This document shows positions 34,163-44,020 of a DNA stretch of 64,000 bases, piece by piece; within the stretch, counting starts at the first letter, position 1; each line of letters begins with the position of its first letter. Location: NCBI GenBank assembly GCA_963997635.1, contig CAXEND010000009.1, positions 1-64,000 of the forward strand. The letters run 5' to 3'. The stretch comes from GCA-2728135 sp002728135. Its GTDB lineage: Bacteria > Pseudomonadota > Alphaproteobacteria > UBA828. Both the position numbers and the translations under genes were made by a program. The notes under the pieces were generated by a model that was not told the DNA's origin, made no database searches, and was given only the letters and a program-made list of their open reading frames with translations.

Positions 34163-34894
34163 TCACTTGGTTGCAGCTCTAAAATCTCTACCAACCCGTT
34201 TAAGATAACGCATTGCTATAGAAGTTTCCCCTGCAACACCCATCAAAGCAGGAAAATCAACGGGCCTTCGAAGTAAAGCCCATATTACACGAGCTACAGA
34301 AACTTCTCTCTCACTTCCAATTGCAGCCAACGCAGCTTCTGGAATACGTCTTTCTGCAGGATCAGATATAACCCTAATAGCAAACCATGGTAAATCAGAT
34401 TCAGCACCCAACTTTGCAACAATATGACTTTCCATATCAACTGCCAGAGCACCTGTTAACAGGTGCAGATTGTTTTTTTCCGACGGTTTGGATATTGGCT
34501 TATCAACACCCAACAATAAGCCACTATCTGCATCCTCTCCAAATATATCTTTAATTTTAGAAAGCCAAATTTTATCAGCATCATATGCTACATTTTTAAG
34601 GTGCTTATTGGCTTCATTTTTGTGAGCCTCTTCGGTAAGATTTAAAGTCGAGTGAGTCATCACACTTGAAGCAACAATAATTTGACCAGGCTTATATCCT
34701 GGCTTTAATGCCCCAGCAACACCCACACTACCCAAGAGAGTTGCACCATTGTTAATTAAACCTCTGAGCCTATCGGTCCCTCTTGTCGCATCTGCAGCGG
34801 AAGTTACCACAGAAAAATTATCTGACTGTTTACCTAAGGCTCTAGCTTCTGCAGTTAAACCAGTTAAAATTCCAATTTTAATTTCTTCTGACAT
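34163..34894 (-). CDS. hpnG: Hopanoid-associated phosphorylase HpnG
   Basis: The protein of about 243 residues removes adenine from adenosylhopane. It has the purine-nucleoside phosphorylase-like fold: 'IGILTGLTAEARALG', 'GVAGALKPGYKPGQIIVAS' and 'GALAVDMESHIVAKL' with the Met-Glu-Ser motif. The start is placed at ATG 34894 because sequence upstream of it, from ATG 34963, overlaps the end of shc and lacks family character. That choice is uncertain; the Shine-Dalgarno is weak. It follows shc and is convergent with hpnH, 20 bases apart. Confidence 0.9.
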   Translation of the reverse strand: MSEEIKIGILTGLTAEARALGKQSDNFSVVTSAADATRGTDRLRGLINNGATLLGSVGVAGALKPGYKPGQIIVASSVMTHSTLNLTEEAHKNEANKHLKNVAYDADKIWLSKIKDIFGEDADSGLLLGVDKPISKPSEKNNLHLLTGALAVDMESHIVAKLGAESDLPWFAIRVISDPAERRIPEAALAAIGSEREVSVARVIWALLRRPVDFPALMGVAGETSIAMRYLKRVGRDFRAATK

Positions 34895-34934
34895 TTCTAA
34901 TGTCCCAGACCCAGTTAATAATTTATATTTTAAA

Positions 34935-36926
34935 TTACAAGCCCCAAATAGTACTAGACTCATTCTTTTCAATCAAACAACGATAGCGAGATAAAGCCCA
35001 CAGTGGAAAATATGCACTATAACCATGATAACGAAGGTAGAATACTCTTGGAAAACCTACGGATGTATAATTCTCTTCATTCCACTTAGGACCATCTCTT
35101 TCTGCATCTATTAGATAACGTATTCCTTTGTGGGTTGAAGATGAATTAACTTCACCCGCGGCCATTAAACCTAGGAGGGCCCATGACGTTTGTGATGGTG
35201 TACTAAACTTTTTTAAAGATTCGGACGTACGTTCTGGATAATAACTATCTCCAGATTCTCCCCAGCCACCATCTGGACGTTGTTTAGACTTTATCCATTT
35301 AACTGCTGCTTTTACACAACTTGATGATTGGGGTACTCCTGCTGCATTCAAAGCACATAAGACTGACCAAGTACCATAAATATAATTTGTTCCCCAGCGT
35401 CCAAACCATGACCCATTTGCTTCTTGTTCAGCCTCCAGGAAACGAAGTGCACGCTTTACTGCAGGATGTTGAGAGTCACCTATTTGGCATAAAAAACTTA
35501 AACATCGGGCACTCACGTCTGCAGTTGATGGATCAAGTAAAGCACCATGATCAGCAAATGGTATATAATTCAAATAGCTATAATTATTATTTGAATCGAA
35601 AGCTCCCCACCCACCATCTTTTCCCTGCATTCCAATTATCCAATCACGTGCAAGTTGTATAGGCTTGGCATATTTTTTAGCATCTACACGATGTAAAGCT
35701 GAGGCTACAACGGCTGTATCATCTACATCAGGGTAATAGTCATTATTATATTGGAATGCCCATCCACCAGAAATGGCATCTGGTGCACCGCTTATCCAAT
35801 CTCCCCTAACATTTATAATCTGCCGATTTATTAGCCACTCCATTGTCTTTTCAATATTAGGCAGATTACAAGTAGATAAGGATTGTTGAATAGCTTCCTT
35901 AGCCTCAAGCATAGCATGAGCTGCAAGCGCCGTATCCCAAACTGGGGAGACACATGGTTGACAGTATTGCCTACCATTAATTGGTTTTGTAAGTAGCAGG
36001 TCAATTGAACGCCGAACTAATTGTCTTGTTTCGTTATCAGGGCTGTAACCCAAAGAATGCAAAGCCATTAAAAGATTTGCCATTGGTGGAAAAATTGCAC
36101 CTAGTCCATCTTCACCATTTAGCCGCACTTTGCACCAATCTAGTGCCTTATTAACTGCCTTATTCCTAAAGTATTTAGGAATAAAACGTTCAAATATATG
36201 AAGAATTCTATCAACAACCAAAATAATACCACTGGAATCCATAGTTAGATGAAAGTAATTTTCTTCATTAGGTTTTCTACAAAATAATTCATGTAAGTTA
36301 ACACCTGTTGGATTTTCTGCCTTAGGGCGCAAAGACATAAGAATTGTTAGGGGTACTAATGTTGTTCTGGACCAATATGATATTTTACTTAGATGAAAAG
36401 GAAACCATTTTGGTAAAAATATAAGCTCTACCGGCATAGAAGGTACTGCACGCCACGGTACTTGTCCAAAAAGTGCTAATGAGGTACGAGTAAAAACATT
36501 AGCTTTTGCGGCTCCACCTGCTTTAAGAATTGATCTTCGGGCTCTAACCATATGCGGGTCTGAAGGACTGTCACCAACTAATTTTAATGCCCAATATGCC
36601 TTAACAGAACAGCTTACATCTAAGCTGCCACCTTTAAATAAAGGCCATCCACCATGCTCTTCTTGAACTGAACGAAGATATTTTGCCAGTCTCTGTTCTT
36701 TTCGTATGTCTCTTTCATTAAGAAAATGTCCTAAAATAATGTATTCTGCTGGTATAGTTGCATCTGCTTCAAGTTCAAAAACCCAATGTCCATCCATATG
36801 TTGGGCAGAGCTTAGTTCAGATGCAGCATCAGTAATTACAAAATCAAGGTCATCACTGGGAATATTTATTGGTCTAGATGGATTATAAGTGCCAAGATTA
36901 TCATCACAAGACAACAGAGAATTCAT
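34935..36926 (-). CDS. shc: Squalene-hopene cyclase
   Basis: The 663-residue membrane-associated cyclase turns squalene into hopene and hopanol. The catalytic DXDD is DVDDTA at 400-404. QW repeats are visible, for example 'QGKDGGWGAFD' and 'QRPDGGWGESGDSYYP'. The length is normal for the family and the N terminus 'AAQHMDGHWVFELEADATIPAEYI'-type segment is present (around 40-62). It is nine bases downstream of dxs and upstream of hpnG, so all three are probably one transcript. Confidence 0.97.
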   Translation of the reverse strand: MNSLLSCDDNLGTYNPSRPINIPSDDLDFVITDAASELSSAQHMDGHWVFELEADATIPAEYIILGHFLNERDIRKEQRLAKYLRSVQEEHGGWPLFKGGSLDVSCSVKAYWALKLVGDSPSDPHMVRARRSILKAGGAAKANVFTRTSLALFGQVPWRAVPSMPVELIFLPKWFPFHLSKISYWSRTTLVPLTILMSLRPKAENPTGVNLHELFCRKPNEENYFHLTMDSSGIILVVDRILHIFERFIPKYFRNKAVNKALDWCKVRLNGEDGLGAIFPPMANLLMALHSLGYSPDNETRQLVRRSIDLLLTKPINGRQYCQPCVSPVWDTALAAHAMLEAKEAIQQSLSTCNLPNIEKTMEWLINRQIINVRGDWISGAPDAISGGWAFQYNNDYYPDVDDTAVVASALHRVDAKKYAKPIQLARDWIIGMQGKDGGWGAFDSNNNYSYLNYIPFADHGALLDPSTADVSARCLSFLCQIGDSQHPAVKRALRFLEAEQEANGSWFGRWGTNYIYGTWSVLCALNAAGVPQSSSCVKAAVKWIKSKQRPDGGWGESGDSYYPERTSESLKKFSTPSQTSWALLGLMAAGEVNSSSTHKGIRYLIDAERDGPKWNEENYTSVGFPRVFYLRYHGYSAYFPLWALSRYRCLIEKNESSTIWGL

Positions 36927-36935
36927 TATAATAGC

Positions 36936-38891
36936 TTAAGCCCGCCGTGCTGCTGCGGCAGAGTTTGAACCAAGTGCAGCTAAGGCTGTATTAACAATGT
37001 TTTCAAAATCAAGTCCTGCATCTTTGTACATTCCATCAGGAGTACCGTGAGAAATAAACCTGTCCGGAAGTGTCATTGAACGAATTTTAAGACCAGAATC
37101 CAACATTCCACTATTGGCAAGATATTGCATAACATGAGCTGAAAACCCACCTACAGCACCCTCTTCAATTGTAATTAGAACCTCATGTTCTCGTGCTAAA
37201 CGTCTAACTAAATCTTCGTCAAGAGGTTTTACGAATCTTGCATCTGCTACAGTGGTGCTTAATCCTCTAGCAGTTAATTCCTCTGCTGCAGCTAGGCTCT
37301 CTTGAAGATGAGCCCCAAAAGATAAAATTGCGATATTCGTTCCTTCACGCATAATCCTGCCCTTACCCAACTCAAGAGCTCGTATTTCTTTTGGCGTTTC
37401 AAGTCCTAAACCTTCCCCACGTGGATATCTAAAAGCACTTGGTCTATCGTCTATCAAGGCAGCTGTATGAACCATATGTCTTAACTCTGATTCGTCAGCA
37501 GGTGCCATTATGACTATTCCTGGAAGTGTACCCAAATATGTAATGTCATAAGACCCTGCATGCGTTGCACCATCTGCACCAACCAAACCAGCACGATCAA
37601 TAGCAAAACGAACTGGTAAACTTTGTAATGCAACATCATGAACAATTTGATCATATGCACGTTGTAAAAACGTAGAATAGATGGCAGCAAAAGGCTTCAT
37701 ACCTTCTGTTGCAAGACCAGCCGCAAATGTTATCGCGTGTTGTTCAGCTATACCGACATCAAAACATCGCTCTGGAAATACAGATGAAAATTTGTCAATT
37801 CCAGTTCCTGATGGCATAGCAGCAGTAATTGCCACTATTTTGTCGTCACGTTGAGCCTCATTTATAAGAGCTTCTGCAAAGACATTTGTGTAGCTAGGAG
37901 CCTTTGGAGAAGCCTTCTTTTGCTCACCAGTCACTACATTAAATTTTCCTACACCATGATACTTATCTTCGGCTTCTTCAGCAGGTTTATATCCCTTACC
38001 CTTTTGAGTAATAACATGAATAAGAACTGGTCCTGGAGTATTATCATCCCTTACATTTTTTAGAACTGGGACTAAATGATCCAGATTGTGTCCGTCGATC
38101 GGTCCAATGTAAAAGAAACCCAGTTCATCGAAAAGCGTCCCACCTGTAACCATCCCTCTGCTATATTCCTCAGCTCGCTTAGCTGCCTCTCCCATAGGCT
38201 TAGGCAATTTAGATGCAAATTGCTTTGCTACTTCTCTAAGACTACGAAAAGAATGACTAGATAAGATACGTGACAAATAAGCATTTAAAGCACCAACTGC
38301 AGGTGCAATAGACATCTTATTATCATTCAAAATAACTATGAGTCTCTCGTTTCTTGAGCCAGCATTATTCATAGCCTCGTAGGCCATACCAGCAGACATT
38401 GCCCCATCACCTATAACACAGATCACATTTCGGTTATCATGGTTTAGAGCTGATCCAACTGCCATGCCAAGACCGGCAGAAATAGAAGTAGAAGAATGTG
38501 CTGTACCAAATGCATCATATTCACTCTCGCTACGTTTTACGAATCCATAAAGGCCACCTGGTTGACGGAGAGTTCGTATTCTATCACGCCGACCTGTTAA
38601 AATTTTATGTGGGTAGGATTGATGCCCAACATCCCAAATTAATCGATCATTTGGAGTGTCAAAAACATAGTGTAATGCAGTTGTAAGTTCTACTACACCA
38701 AGTCCAGCACCTAAATGACCACCAGTTACTGAAACCGCATCTATAGTTTCTTGGCGTAGCTCTTTTGCAACTTGTTTTAGTTTCTTAACCGGTAAAGACC
38801 TCAGATCTGATGGCACTTCAATTGTGTCTAACAACACAGTTTCAGACTTTGAAGTCAGTTCCTCCCTTTTTTTCGGCATATTCATACTCAC
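36936..38891 (-). CDS. dxs: 1-deoxy-D-xylulose-5-phosphate synthase
   Basis: The 651-residue thiamine-diphosphate enzyme makes DXP from pyruvate and glyceraldehyde phosphate, the entry step of the MEP pathway. 'HLGAGLGVVELTTALHYVFD', the ThDP-binding 'VIGDGAMSAGMAYEAMNNAG', the catalytic Glu region 'FDVGIAEQHAITFAAGLA' and 'DRAGLVGADGATHAGSYDI' are all present. It heads a probable dxs-shc-hpnG operon, so precursor flux and cyclisation are co-expressed. Confidence 0.97.
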   Translation of the reverse strand: MSMNMPKKREELTSKSETVLLDTIEVPSDLRSLPVKKLKQVAKELRQETIDAVSVTGGHLGAGLGVVELTTALHYVFDTPNDRLIWDVGHQSYPHKILTGRRDRIRTLRQPGGLYGFVKRSESEYDAFGTAHSSTSISAGLGMAVGSALNHDNRNVICVIGDGAMSAGMAYEAMNNAGSRNERLIVILNDNKMSIAPAVGALNAYLSRILSSHSFRSLREVAKQFASKLPKPMGEAAKRAEEYSRGMVTGGTLFDELGFFYIGPIDGHNLDHLVPVLKNVRDDNTPGPVLIHVITQKGKGYKPAEEAEDKYHGVGKFNVVTGEQKKASPKAPSYTNVFAEALINEAQRDDKIVAITAAMPSGTGIDKFSSVFPERCFDVGIAEQHAITFAAGLATEGMKPFAAIYSTFLQRAYDQIVHDVALQSLPVRFAIDRAGLVGADGATHAGSYDITYLGTLPGIVIMAPADESELRHMVHTAALIDDRPSAFRYPRGEGLGLETPKEIRALELGKGRIMREGTNIAILSFGAHLQESLAAAEELTARGLSTTVADARFVKPLDEDLVRRLAREHEVLITIEEGAVGGFSAHVMQYLANSGMLDSGLKIRSMTLPDRFISHGTPDGMYKDAGLDFENIVNTALAALGSNSAAAARRA

Positions 38892-38996
38892 TTGCTGCCT
38901 AATTTTTATGTAACAAAAATACTACAATCTCAACTGATCTTAAAGGTATTTAAGGGATTAATTAAAACTAATGGAATTTTTTAGCAAGAAAATATA

Positions 38997-39599
38997 CTAA
39001 AAACTAACACCGTATCTAACCCCAAAAGTATCAAGTCCTTCATTTTGGTCATCTATAGAAGCGTTAGATATATGATCTAACATAATCGAAACAGCATACT
39101 TCTTTTGAAACCTAAAACCAAATTCTAGTGACTCTCTAAACAATATCTGCATTCCAAGGTCTTTCCTACCTCTTATATCAGTGTCTAATTCACCATCATG
39201 GACTGCAAAACCTAAGCTCCCGCCAACAAATAAATTTTTACCTACATCAAAAAACCAGTTGCCACCAAAAAAAACCTGATTTGTATTACCTTTAGTGTTT
39301 ATATGCATGCCTATATGTGGTGTTGGTGAGTATATATATCTCCATATATTCCACTCTATTGGCAAAAGGCGGACTTCTATATTCAAGTCACTACCTCGCT
39401 CTTTTTTATGACCAAAAACACCGACATCATGTCCACCACCACCAATAATTATCTCTTTAATTGGATGATTAATTCTAGCTTTCTCTGCTAAAGCCATGTC
39501 TATATTTACAAGTCCGGAAATCACGGGAACCATTATAACAATAGCCATAATTACTTTTATAACTATTAATCCCAAAATGAATCCTCCTAAAATAGCCAA
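38997..39599 (-). CDS. pagL: PagL-like lipid A 3-O-deacylase
   Basis: The 200-residue protein has a long hydrophobic N terminus (about 1-37, ending 'DMALAEKA', probably a signal peptide) and an eight-stranded outer-membrane barrel pattern. The C-terminal motif 'LDHISNASI...NEGLDTFGVRYGVSF' matches PagL. His176 and Ser178 are the catalytic pair, and the third acidic residue is Glu187 or Asp190. PagL removes the 3-linked acyl chain of lipid A at the outer membrane. Its position inside the hopanoid block is unusual. Confidence 0.75.
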   Translation of the reverse strand: MAILGGFILGLIVIKVIMAIVIMVPVISGLVNIDMALAEKARINHPIKEIIIGGGGHDVGVFGHKKERGSDLNIEVRLLPIEWNIWRYIYSPTPHIGMHINTKGNTNQVFFGGNWFFDVGKNLFVGGSLGFAVHDGELDTDIRGRKDLGMQILFRESLEFGFRFQKKYAVSIMLDHISNASIDDQNEGLDTFGVRYGVSF

Positions 39600-39677
39600 A
39601 CCTATAAAATATCATTTATGAAGGTTTATATATCGTTTTAAACTAAATTATAAACTCTTATATTTAAATATATTTAA

Positions 39678-40685
39678 TTATTTAGAACTAAGACCGACCT
39701 TTACATATCCTCTCTTATGAAACCATTCTACTGCATCAATAAATGCTTTGTGAGATGGCCCTGGTATATACCCAATTTTACTCTTAGCCTTTTCACTGGA
39801 AAAAAACATATTTCTCTTGGACATTCTCACAGCATCTAAAGTAATCATAGGTTCCGAGCCAAATAAACGCGCTATCAATTCACTTAAATATGCAATAGGA
39901 ATTACTGAGTTGTGTGGTAAATGCAGGGTTGGTACTTTTTTGGAAGTTATGCTGCTAAGAGCCTCAAGAATATTCTTCAATGACATGTCTTCCCCCCCAA
40001 GAATATATCTCTCACCAATTTCCCCGTTTCTCATAGCCAAGATATGTCCTAAAGCACAATCATCAACGTGAACAATATTTAGACCTGTATCGACATATGC
40101 AGGCATCTTTCCATTCAGAAAGTCAATTATGATTTTTCCAGTTGGGGTTGGTTTAATATCCCTTGGCCCAATAGGCGTGGAGGGATTTACAATGACTGCT
40201 GGCAGACCGTTATTCCTGATCATCTTTCTTACTTCTTCCTCAGCAAGAAACTTTGATTTTTTGTAGTGTCCAATCATATCCTGAAATTTTACAGGGGTAT
40301 CCTCATCTGCAGGAATTGATCCATTGCATTTACCTAAAACTGCAACAGAAGATGTGTATACAATTTTACTCACTCCTGCCCTTAGAGCAGCTGACATTAA
40401 GTTTTTTGTTCCTAAAACATTGGTTTGATACATTTCTTTGGGTTTAGGGACCCAAAGCCTATAATCTGCCGCTACATGAAATAATGCTTGGCACCCCAAC
40501 AAAGCTTGATCTAATGACTTTTCATCTTGCAAATCTGCCTCTACTCTATCCACAGCCAGTCCAGTAATATTAGATAAGACGCTTGATTGGCGTGCCATAA
40601 CTCTCACATCGAATTTTTTAGATAATAATGACCTTACGACTGCAGCTCCAAGAAACCCAGTAGCACCAGTTACAAGTGTTTTCAC
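39678..40685 (-). CDS. hpnA: Hopanoid-associated sugar epimerase/dehydratase HpnA
   Basis: The 335-residue extended SDR has the NAD motif TGATGFLG (7-14), 'VAADYRLWVPKPKEMYQTNVLGTKNLM', and the catalytic YKKSK with 'SSVAVLG'. These segments match HpnA of hopanoid loci. The natural substrate is not established. Its ATG overlaps the stop of the CDP-alcohol phosphatidyltransferase gene (ATGA), indicating translational coupling and a shared role. Confidence 0.92.
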   Translation of the reverse strand: MKTLVTGATGFLGAAVVRSLLSKKFDVRVMARQSSVLSNITGLAVDRVEADLQDEKSLDQALLGCQALFHVAADYRLWVPKPKEMYQTNVLGTKNLMSAALRAGVSKIVYTSSVAVLGKCNGSIPADEDTPVKFQDMIGHYKKSKFLAEEEVRKMIRNNGLPAVIVNPSTPIGPRDIKPTPTGKIIIDFLNGKMPAYVDTGLNIVHVDDCALGHILAMRNGEIGERYILGGEDMSLKNILEALSSITSKKVPTLHLPHNSVIPIAYLSELIARLFGSEPMITLDAVRMSKRNMFFSSEKAKSKIGYIPGPSHKAFIDAVEWFHKRGYVKVGLSSK

Positions 40686-41350
40686 TCTGTTGTTTCCTTT
40701 TCTTTAAGTTCATCCTCAAATGAGGATGATAATACTTTCCGATAATGCCAAAAAGCCCAAAACCCAAAAATAGGGGCACCGATTGCAGCAATAAATAAAA
40801 AGGGCATTGCACCCCCAAACCAAATTATAGGTCCTACAAGATATAGAATGTCTTCAACCTCAAAACCACAGAATCTTGGTAAGCCTGCTTGTTTTTTCTT
40901 CACTTTATTTTCAAGAAACTGGAATAAATAAAATAAACCTGCCACTGAAACTCCAGCTGCTATTCCTAACGCAAGACCTGCAAAACCAATAGGTTCATTT
41001 CTTAAACCTAAACCAATAGAAATGAACAAAAAGGTATTTATTAACAAATCACAAATTATGTCATACCTATGACCAAATTTACTGACCCTACCTGTCGCTC
41101 TAGCAAATTCCCCATCTGTATGGTCGAGAAAATTGGAAAAAATAAACAAACCAGCACCAATATGTATCCATGGAGCTCCCCCGTAGGCTAGGAAAACGCA
41201 TGCTAAGATGCCAATTAACAGCCTTAATGTTGTCAAGTAATTAGGATGAATAGCTGTGTTAGTTAAAGGAGAAATTAATACACGAGCTAATCTTTGATCC
41301 CAAGGTTCTATCAAATACCACTTTATTTCATTTTTTTTACTTTGATCCAT
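40682..41350 (-). CDS. CDP-alcohol phosphatidyltransferase
   Basis: The 222-residue membrane enzyme has the family signature in 'DHTDGEFARATGRVSKFGHRYDIICD' (about 71-96; first Asp71, Asp74, Gly75, Ala78, Arg79, Gly88, Asp92 and Asp96), and five or six hydrophobic helices. It transfers a phosphoalcohol head group from a CDP-alcohol to a lipid or other acceptor. A phosphocholine-type cytidylyltransferase is divergently transcribed next to it, a natural source of its substrate. It is coupled to hpnA by a four-base overlap. Confidence 0.87.
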   Translation of the reverse strand: MDQSKKNEIKWYLIEPWDQRLARVLISPLTNTAIHPNYLTTLRLLIGILACVFLAYGGAPWIHIGAGLFIFSNFLDHTDGEFARATGRVSKFGHRYDIICDLLINTFLFISIGLGLRNEPIGFAGLALGIAAGVSVAGLFYLFQFLENKVKKKQAGLPRFCGFEVEDILYLVGPIIWFGGAMPFLFIAAIGAPIFGFWAFWHYRKVLSSSFEDELKEKETTE

Positions 41351-41463
41351 TTATTAACCTGTTCAGAGTCACTAATATATTTAATGGTCAAATAAACTAA
41401 CTTTAAAGAATTATAAATAAAAATTATTTAATTCTTTTATCGAGAATCAAAGGAAAAATAGAG

Positions 41464-42204
41464 ATGCGTGCAATAATTCTAGCAGCAGGTCTTGGTTCAC
41501 GTCTTATGAATAAAGCAGGGGAAATTCCAAAAATTCTTATAAAAGTTGGTGGTCAAACTCTGTTAGAACGTCATTTACGAATTCTCTCCGACCTTTCTAT
41601 TACAGAGGTAGTAATCGGGGTTGGATATAAATCTAATCTAATTATTGATGAATTAATAAATCTAAAAAGGGAAGATGTTAAATTAGTTTACAACCCAAAC
41701 TTTGATCAAGGGAGCATCGTAACACTCCAGAAACTAGCACCTGAATTACGACAAGATGGGGGTATAATAATTATGGATGGAGATGTTTTATATGACATCC
41801 GTATTTTAAAATGTTTGATAAACTCAAAACATGAAAATTGTTTCTTGTTGGATCGTAATATTGAGGACGGTGAAGAACCTATGAAGCTAGCAATTAATAA
41901 TGGATCAATTGTTGATTTTAGAAAAAAAATTGAAAAACCATGCGACTATTATGGAGAATCTGTTGGGTTTTTTAAATTTTCAACAACAACAGCAGAATCA
42001 ATAGCAAAAACTTGCTCACAAATGATTTCTTCAGGTCTTCAAGAGGCATATATGGAAGAGGTAATAAGATATGAGTTATTAAAAAACCCAAAAATCTTTG
42101 CATTTGAGGATATTACAGGATTACCTTGGATCGAGATAGATTTCCCTGAGGATTTAACAAAAGCTGAAACGAAAATTTTACCTTCACTTATTATTGGAGA
42201 TTAA
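41464..42204 (+). CDS. Nucleotidyltransferase, phosphocholine cytidylyltransferase-like
   Basis: The 246-residue protein begins 'MRAIILAAGLGSRL' with the NTP-binding loop, then 'GEIPKILIKVGGQTLLERHLRIL', 'DQGSIVTLQKL' and 'IIIMDGDVLYD' with metal-binding Asp residues, and 'YYGESVGFFKFS'. This resembles LicC-type cytidylyltransferases that activate phosphocholine or similar small phosphates as CDP derivatives. AAGGAAAAATAG precedes the ATG. It is divergent from the CDP-alcohol phosphatidyltransferase gene. The exact alcohol is unknown. Confidence 0.82.
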   Translation: MRAIILAAGLGSRLMNKAGEIPKILIKVGGQTLLERHLRILSDLSITEVVIGVGYKSNLIIDELINLKREDVKLVYNPNFDQGSIVTLQKLAPELRQDGGIIIMDGDVLYDIRILKCLINSKHENCFLLDRNIEDGEEPMKLAINNGSIVDFRKKIEKPCDYYGESVGFFKFSTTTAESIAKTCSQMISSGLQEAYMEEVIRYELLKNPKIFAFEDITGLPWIEIDFPEDLTKAETKILPSLIIGD

Positions 42205-42216
42205 CAGTTAGAAAAC

Positions 42217-43095
42217 TTAACGAACCATAAATAAACCTTTACAAAGAAGAGATATCTTCTGAAATTTATTAAAACGTATACGTCTATTTTCTAGCTGAAA
42301 ACCATGTTTTTCTATTTCATCGAGATATGCCTCATAAATAACCCTCATCAAAATTGCTGGCCGCATATTTTTTCTTTCTGACCCTGGCAAAAATTCATCT
42401 GCAAGCTTAAATCTATTCCTTGCTACTTCTCCTACTTTTCTACAAACATTAGCAACTTCAGGTGTATTTATTAAATCTTTCGCATTTACATCTGCAATAC
42501 CCTCTTGCTCAAGAAATTCAACAGGTAAGTAAATTCGACCACGTGTGGCATCCTCTGCAACATCTCTCAGAATATTAGTTAACTGGAAAGCTTGGCCTAA
42601 ATGTTCAGCGAAATTTACTATTCTGGGTGATGAGTGACCAAAAATTTTTACAGATAGCAGCCCCACACAACTAGCTACTCTGTGGCAATAAAGCTCTAAT
42701 TCATCCAGGGTTGGACGTGACATCATACCACTTCTATCCATTTCAAACCCATCAAGAATTTCGTGGAAAAGATCCTCAGTAAGATTAAAATTTTTGACGG
42801 GTTCTATTAGGGCTATTGTTACAGGATGATTTGGAGATCCTTTAAACAACAGTTTTACTTCATTTCTCCATGCTAAAATCAATTTTTTTGATAAGTCATT
42901 GTCATCAATTTCATCGGCAACATCGTCTGTCTCTCTACAAAAAGCATAAAGAGCAAGCATAGCCTCACGTTTATGTTTAGGGAGTAACAACATCGGTAAA
43001 GAAAAAGAAGAACCCGAATCTTTTACAATATCAGACACATAACGTTTAGGGTCTGTAAAATATGGGATAGGTAAGTCATTCGCTTTTACTACCAT
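42217..43095 (-). CDS. hpnD: Presqualene diphosphate synthase HpnD
   Basis: The product is about 292 residues from ATG 43095, which overlaps the end of hpnC by seven bases. It has the squalene/phytoene synthase motifs 'CRETDDVADEIDD' and 'TNILRDVAEDATRGRIYLP' for Mg-diphosphate binding. HpnD condenses two farnesyl diphosphates to presqualene diphosphate. The translational overlap with hpnC fits their sequential reactions. hpnE, the third gene of the usual trio, does not follow. Confidence 0.95.
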   Translation of the reverse strand: MVVKANDLPIPYFTDPKRYVSDIVKDSGSSFSLPMLLLPKHKREAMLALYAFCRETDDVADEIDDNDLSKKLILAWRNEVKLLFKGSPNHPVTIALIEPVKNFNLTEDLFHEILDGFEMDRSGMMSRPTLDELELYCHRVASCVGLLSVKIFGHSSPRIVNFAEHLGQAFQLTNILRDVAEDATRGRIYLPVEFLEQEGIADVNAKDLINTPEVANVCRKVGEVARNRFKLADEFLPGSERKNMRPAILMRVIYEAYLDEIEKHGFQLENRRIRFNKFQKISLLCKGLFMVR

Positions 43096-43913
43096 GAACT
43101 TACTACACCTTTTGCTCCACACCATACCCATGAAAACTTAGAAAGTTTGATTTTATTTCGCAAAGGGTCATTACGCCTAAGCTTATAGCTCAGTGCCTTT
43201 GCTAAGCGTAAAATCACAGCCGTTTCAAGACGAAGTCCACGACGCTTAATTGAGTTTGGGCTTTTATTAGCTTTTGCCAGCAGCTCATCAGTTTTGATCA
43301 AACACCTGTCAATTACCTTGCGAAGCTCTTGACTAATAAACTCTTCACCTAATTTTTCAACTTTACACCCTTCTGCTTTTAACCAATCCTCAGGAATATA
43401 AACTCTGTTATGATTCAAATAATCATTTTTACAGTCTTGTATGTGATTTAAAACCTGCAATGCGTTACAAAGAGCATCAATGCCTTCAAAATCAGCATCT
43501 TTTTCATTATGAATATCAAGCATTGCTCTACCTACAGATGCAGCAGATTTAGAACAATAGTCCATTAACTCATCCCAACTAGCATATCTATGTTTTATTG
43601 CATCTTGAATAAATGCTGAAAGTAAATCAGTACCATTAATTGGAGAGCAGCCTGTTTGTTTAAGACTGTTGTTATAAGGTATTGCCCATTCAGGTAATTT
43701 CTCAGGATCATTTGCCAATGAATTTTGGATCACTGTTAGACTTTTGACTTTTTCTTCTGAACTTAAGCTTGAATTATCTGCAATATCATCTGCTCTACGA
43801 GCAAACAAATAAAATGCATATACATGTTTCCTACAATCTCTAGGTATGAGGAATGAACCTACAGGAAAGTTTTCGTTATTTTCTGTAATTAAATCCTTTA
43901 TACCATTTGTCAT
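43089..43913 (-). CDS. hpnC: Squalene synthase-like HpnC (hydroxysqualene synthase)
   Basis: The 274-residue protein from ATG 43913 (a TTG at 43922 is also in frame) starts with 'ENFPVGSFLIPRDCRKHVYAFYLFARRADDIADN', typical of HpnC. 'QVLNHIQDCKNDYLNHNRVYIPEDWL' is the second aspartate-rich motif. It converts presqualene diphosphate to hydroxysqualene. It is transcribed ahead of hpnD with a 130-base AT-rich leader containing an 18-base palindrome. Confidence 0.94.
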   Translation of the reverse strand: MTNGIKDLITENNENFPVGSFLIPRDCRKHVYAFYLFARRADDIADNSSLSSEEKVKSLTVIQNSLANDPEKLPEWAIPYNNSLKQTGCSPINGTDLLSAFIQDAIKHRYASWDELMDYCSKSAASVGRAMLDIHNEKDADFEGIDALCNALQVLNHIQDCKNDYLNHNRVYIPEDWLKAEGCKVEKLGEEFISQELRKVIDRCLIKTDELLAKANKSPNSIKRRGLRLETAVILRLAKALSYKLRRNDPLRNKIKLSKFSWVWCGAKGVVSSW

Positions 43914-44020
43914 ACGACACAAGTCCCCATAGATAATCTCATTTAACTTATTTATATAACTAGGTAATATTAACTACTGACATATTAGTTAGATAACAAG
44001 TAATCATGAATTCATAATTA

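Noticed and set aside
35321..35662. 113-codon plus-strand frame opposite shc
   Set aside because: It lies wholly inside shc, has no family and no ribosome-binding site.
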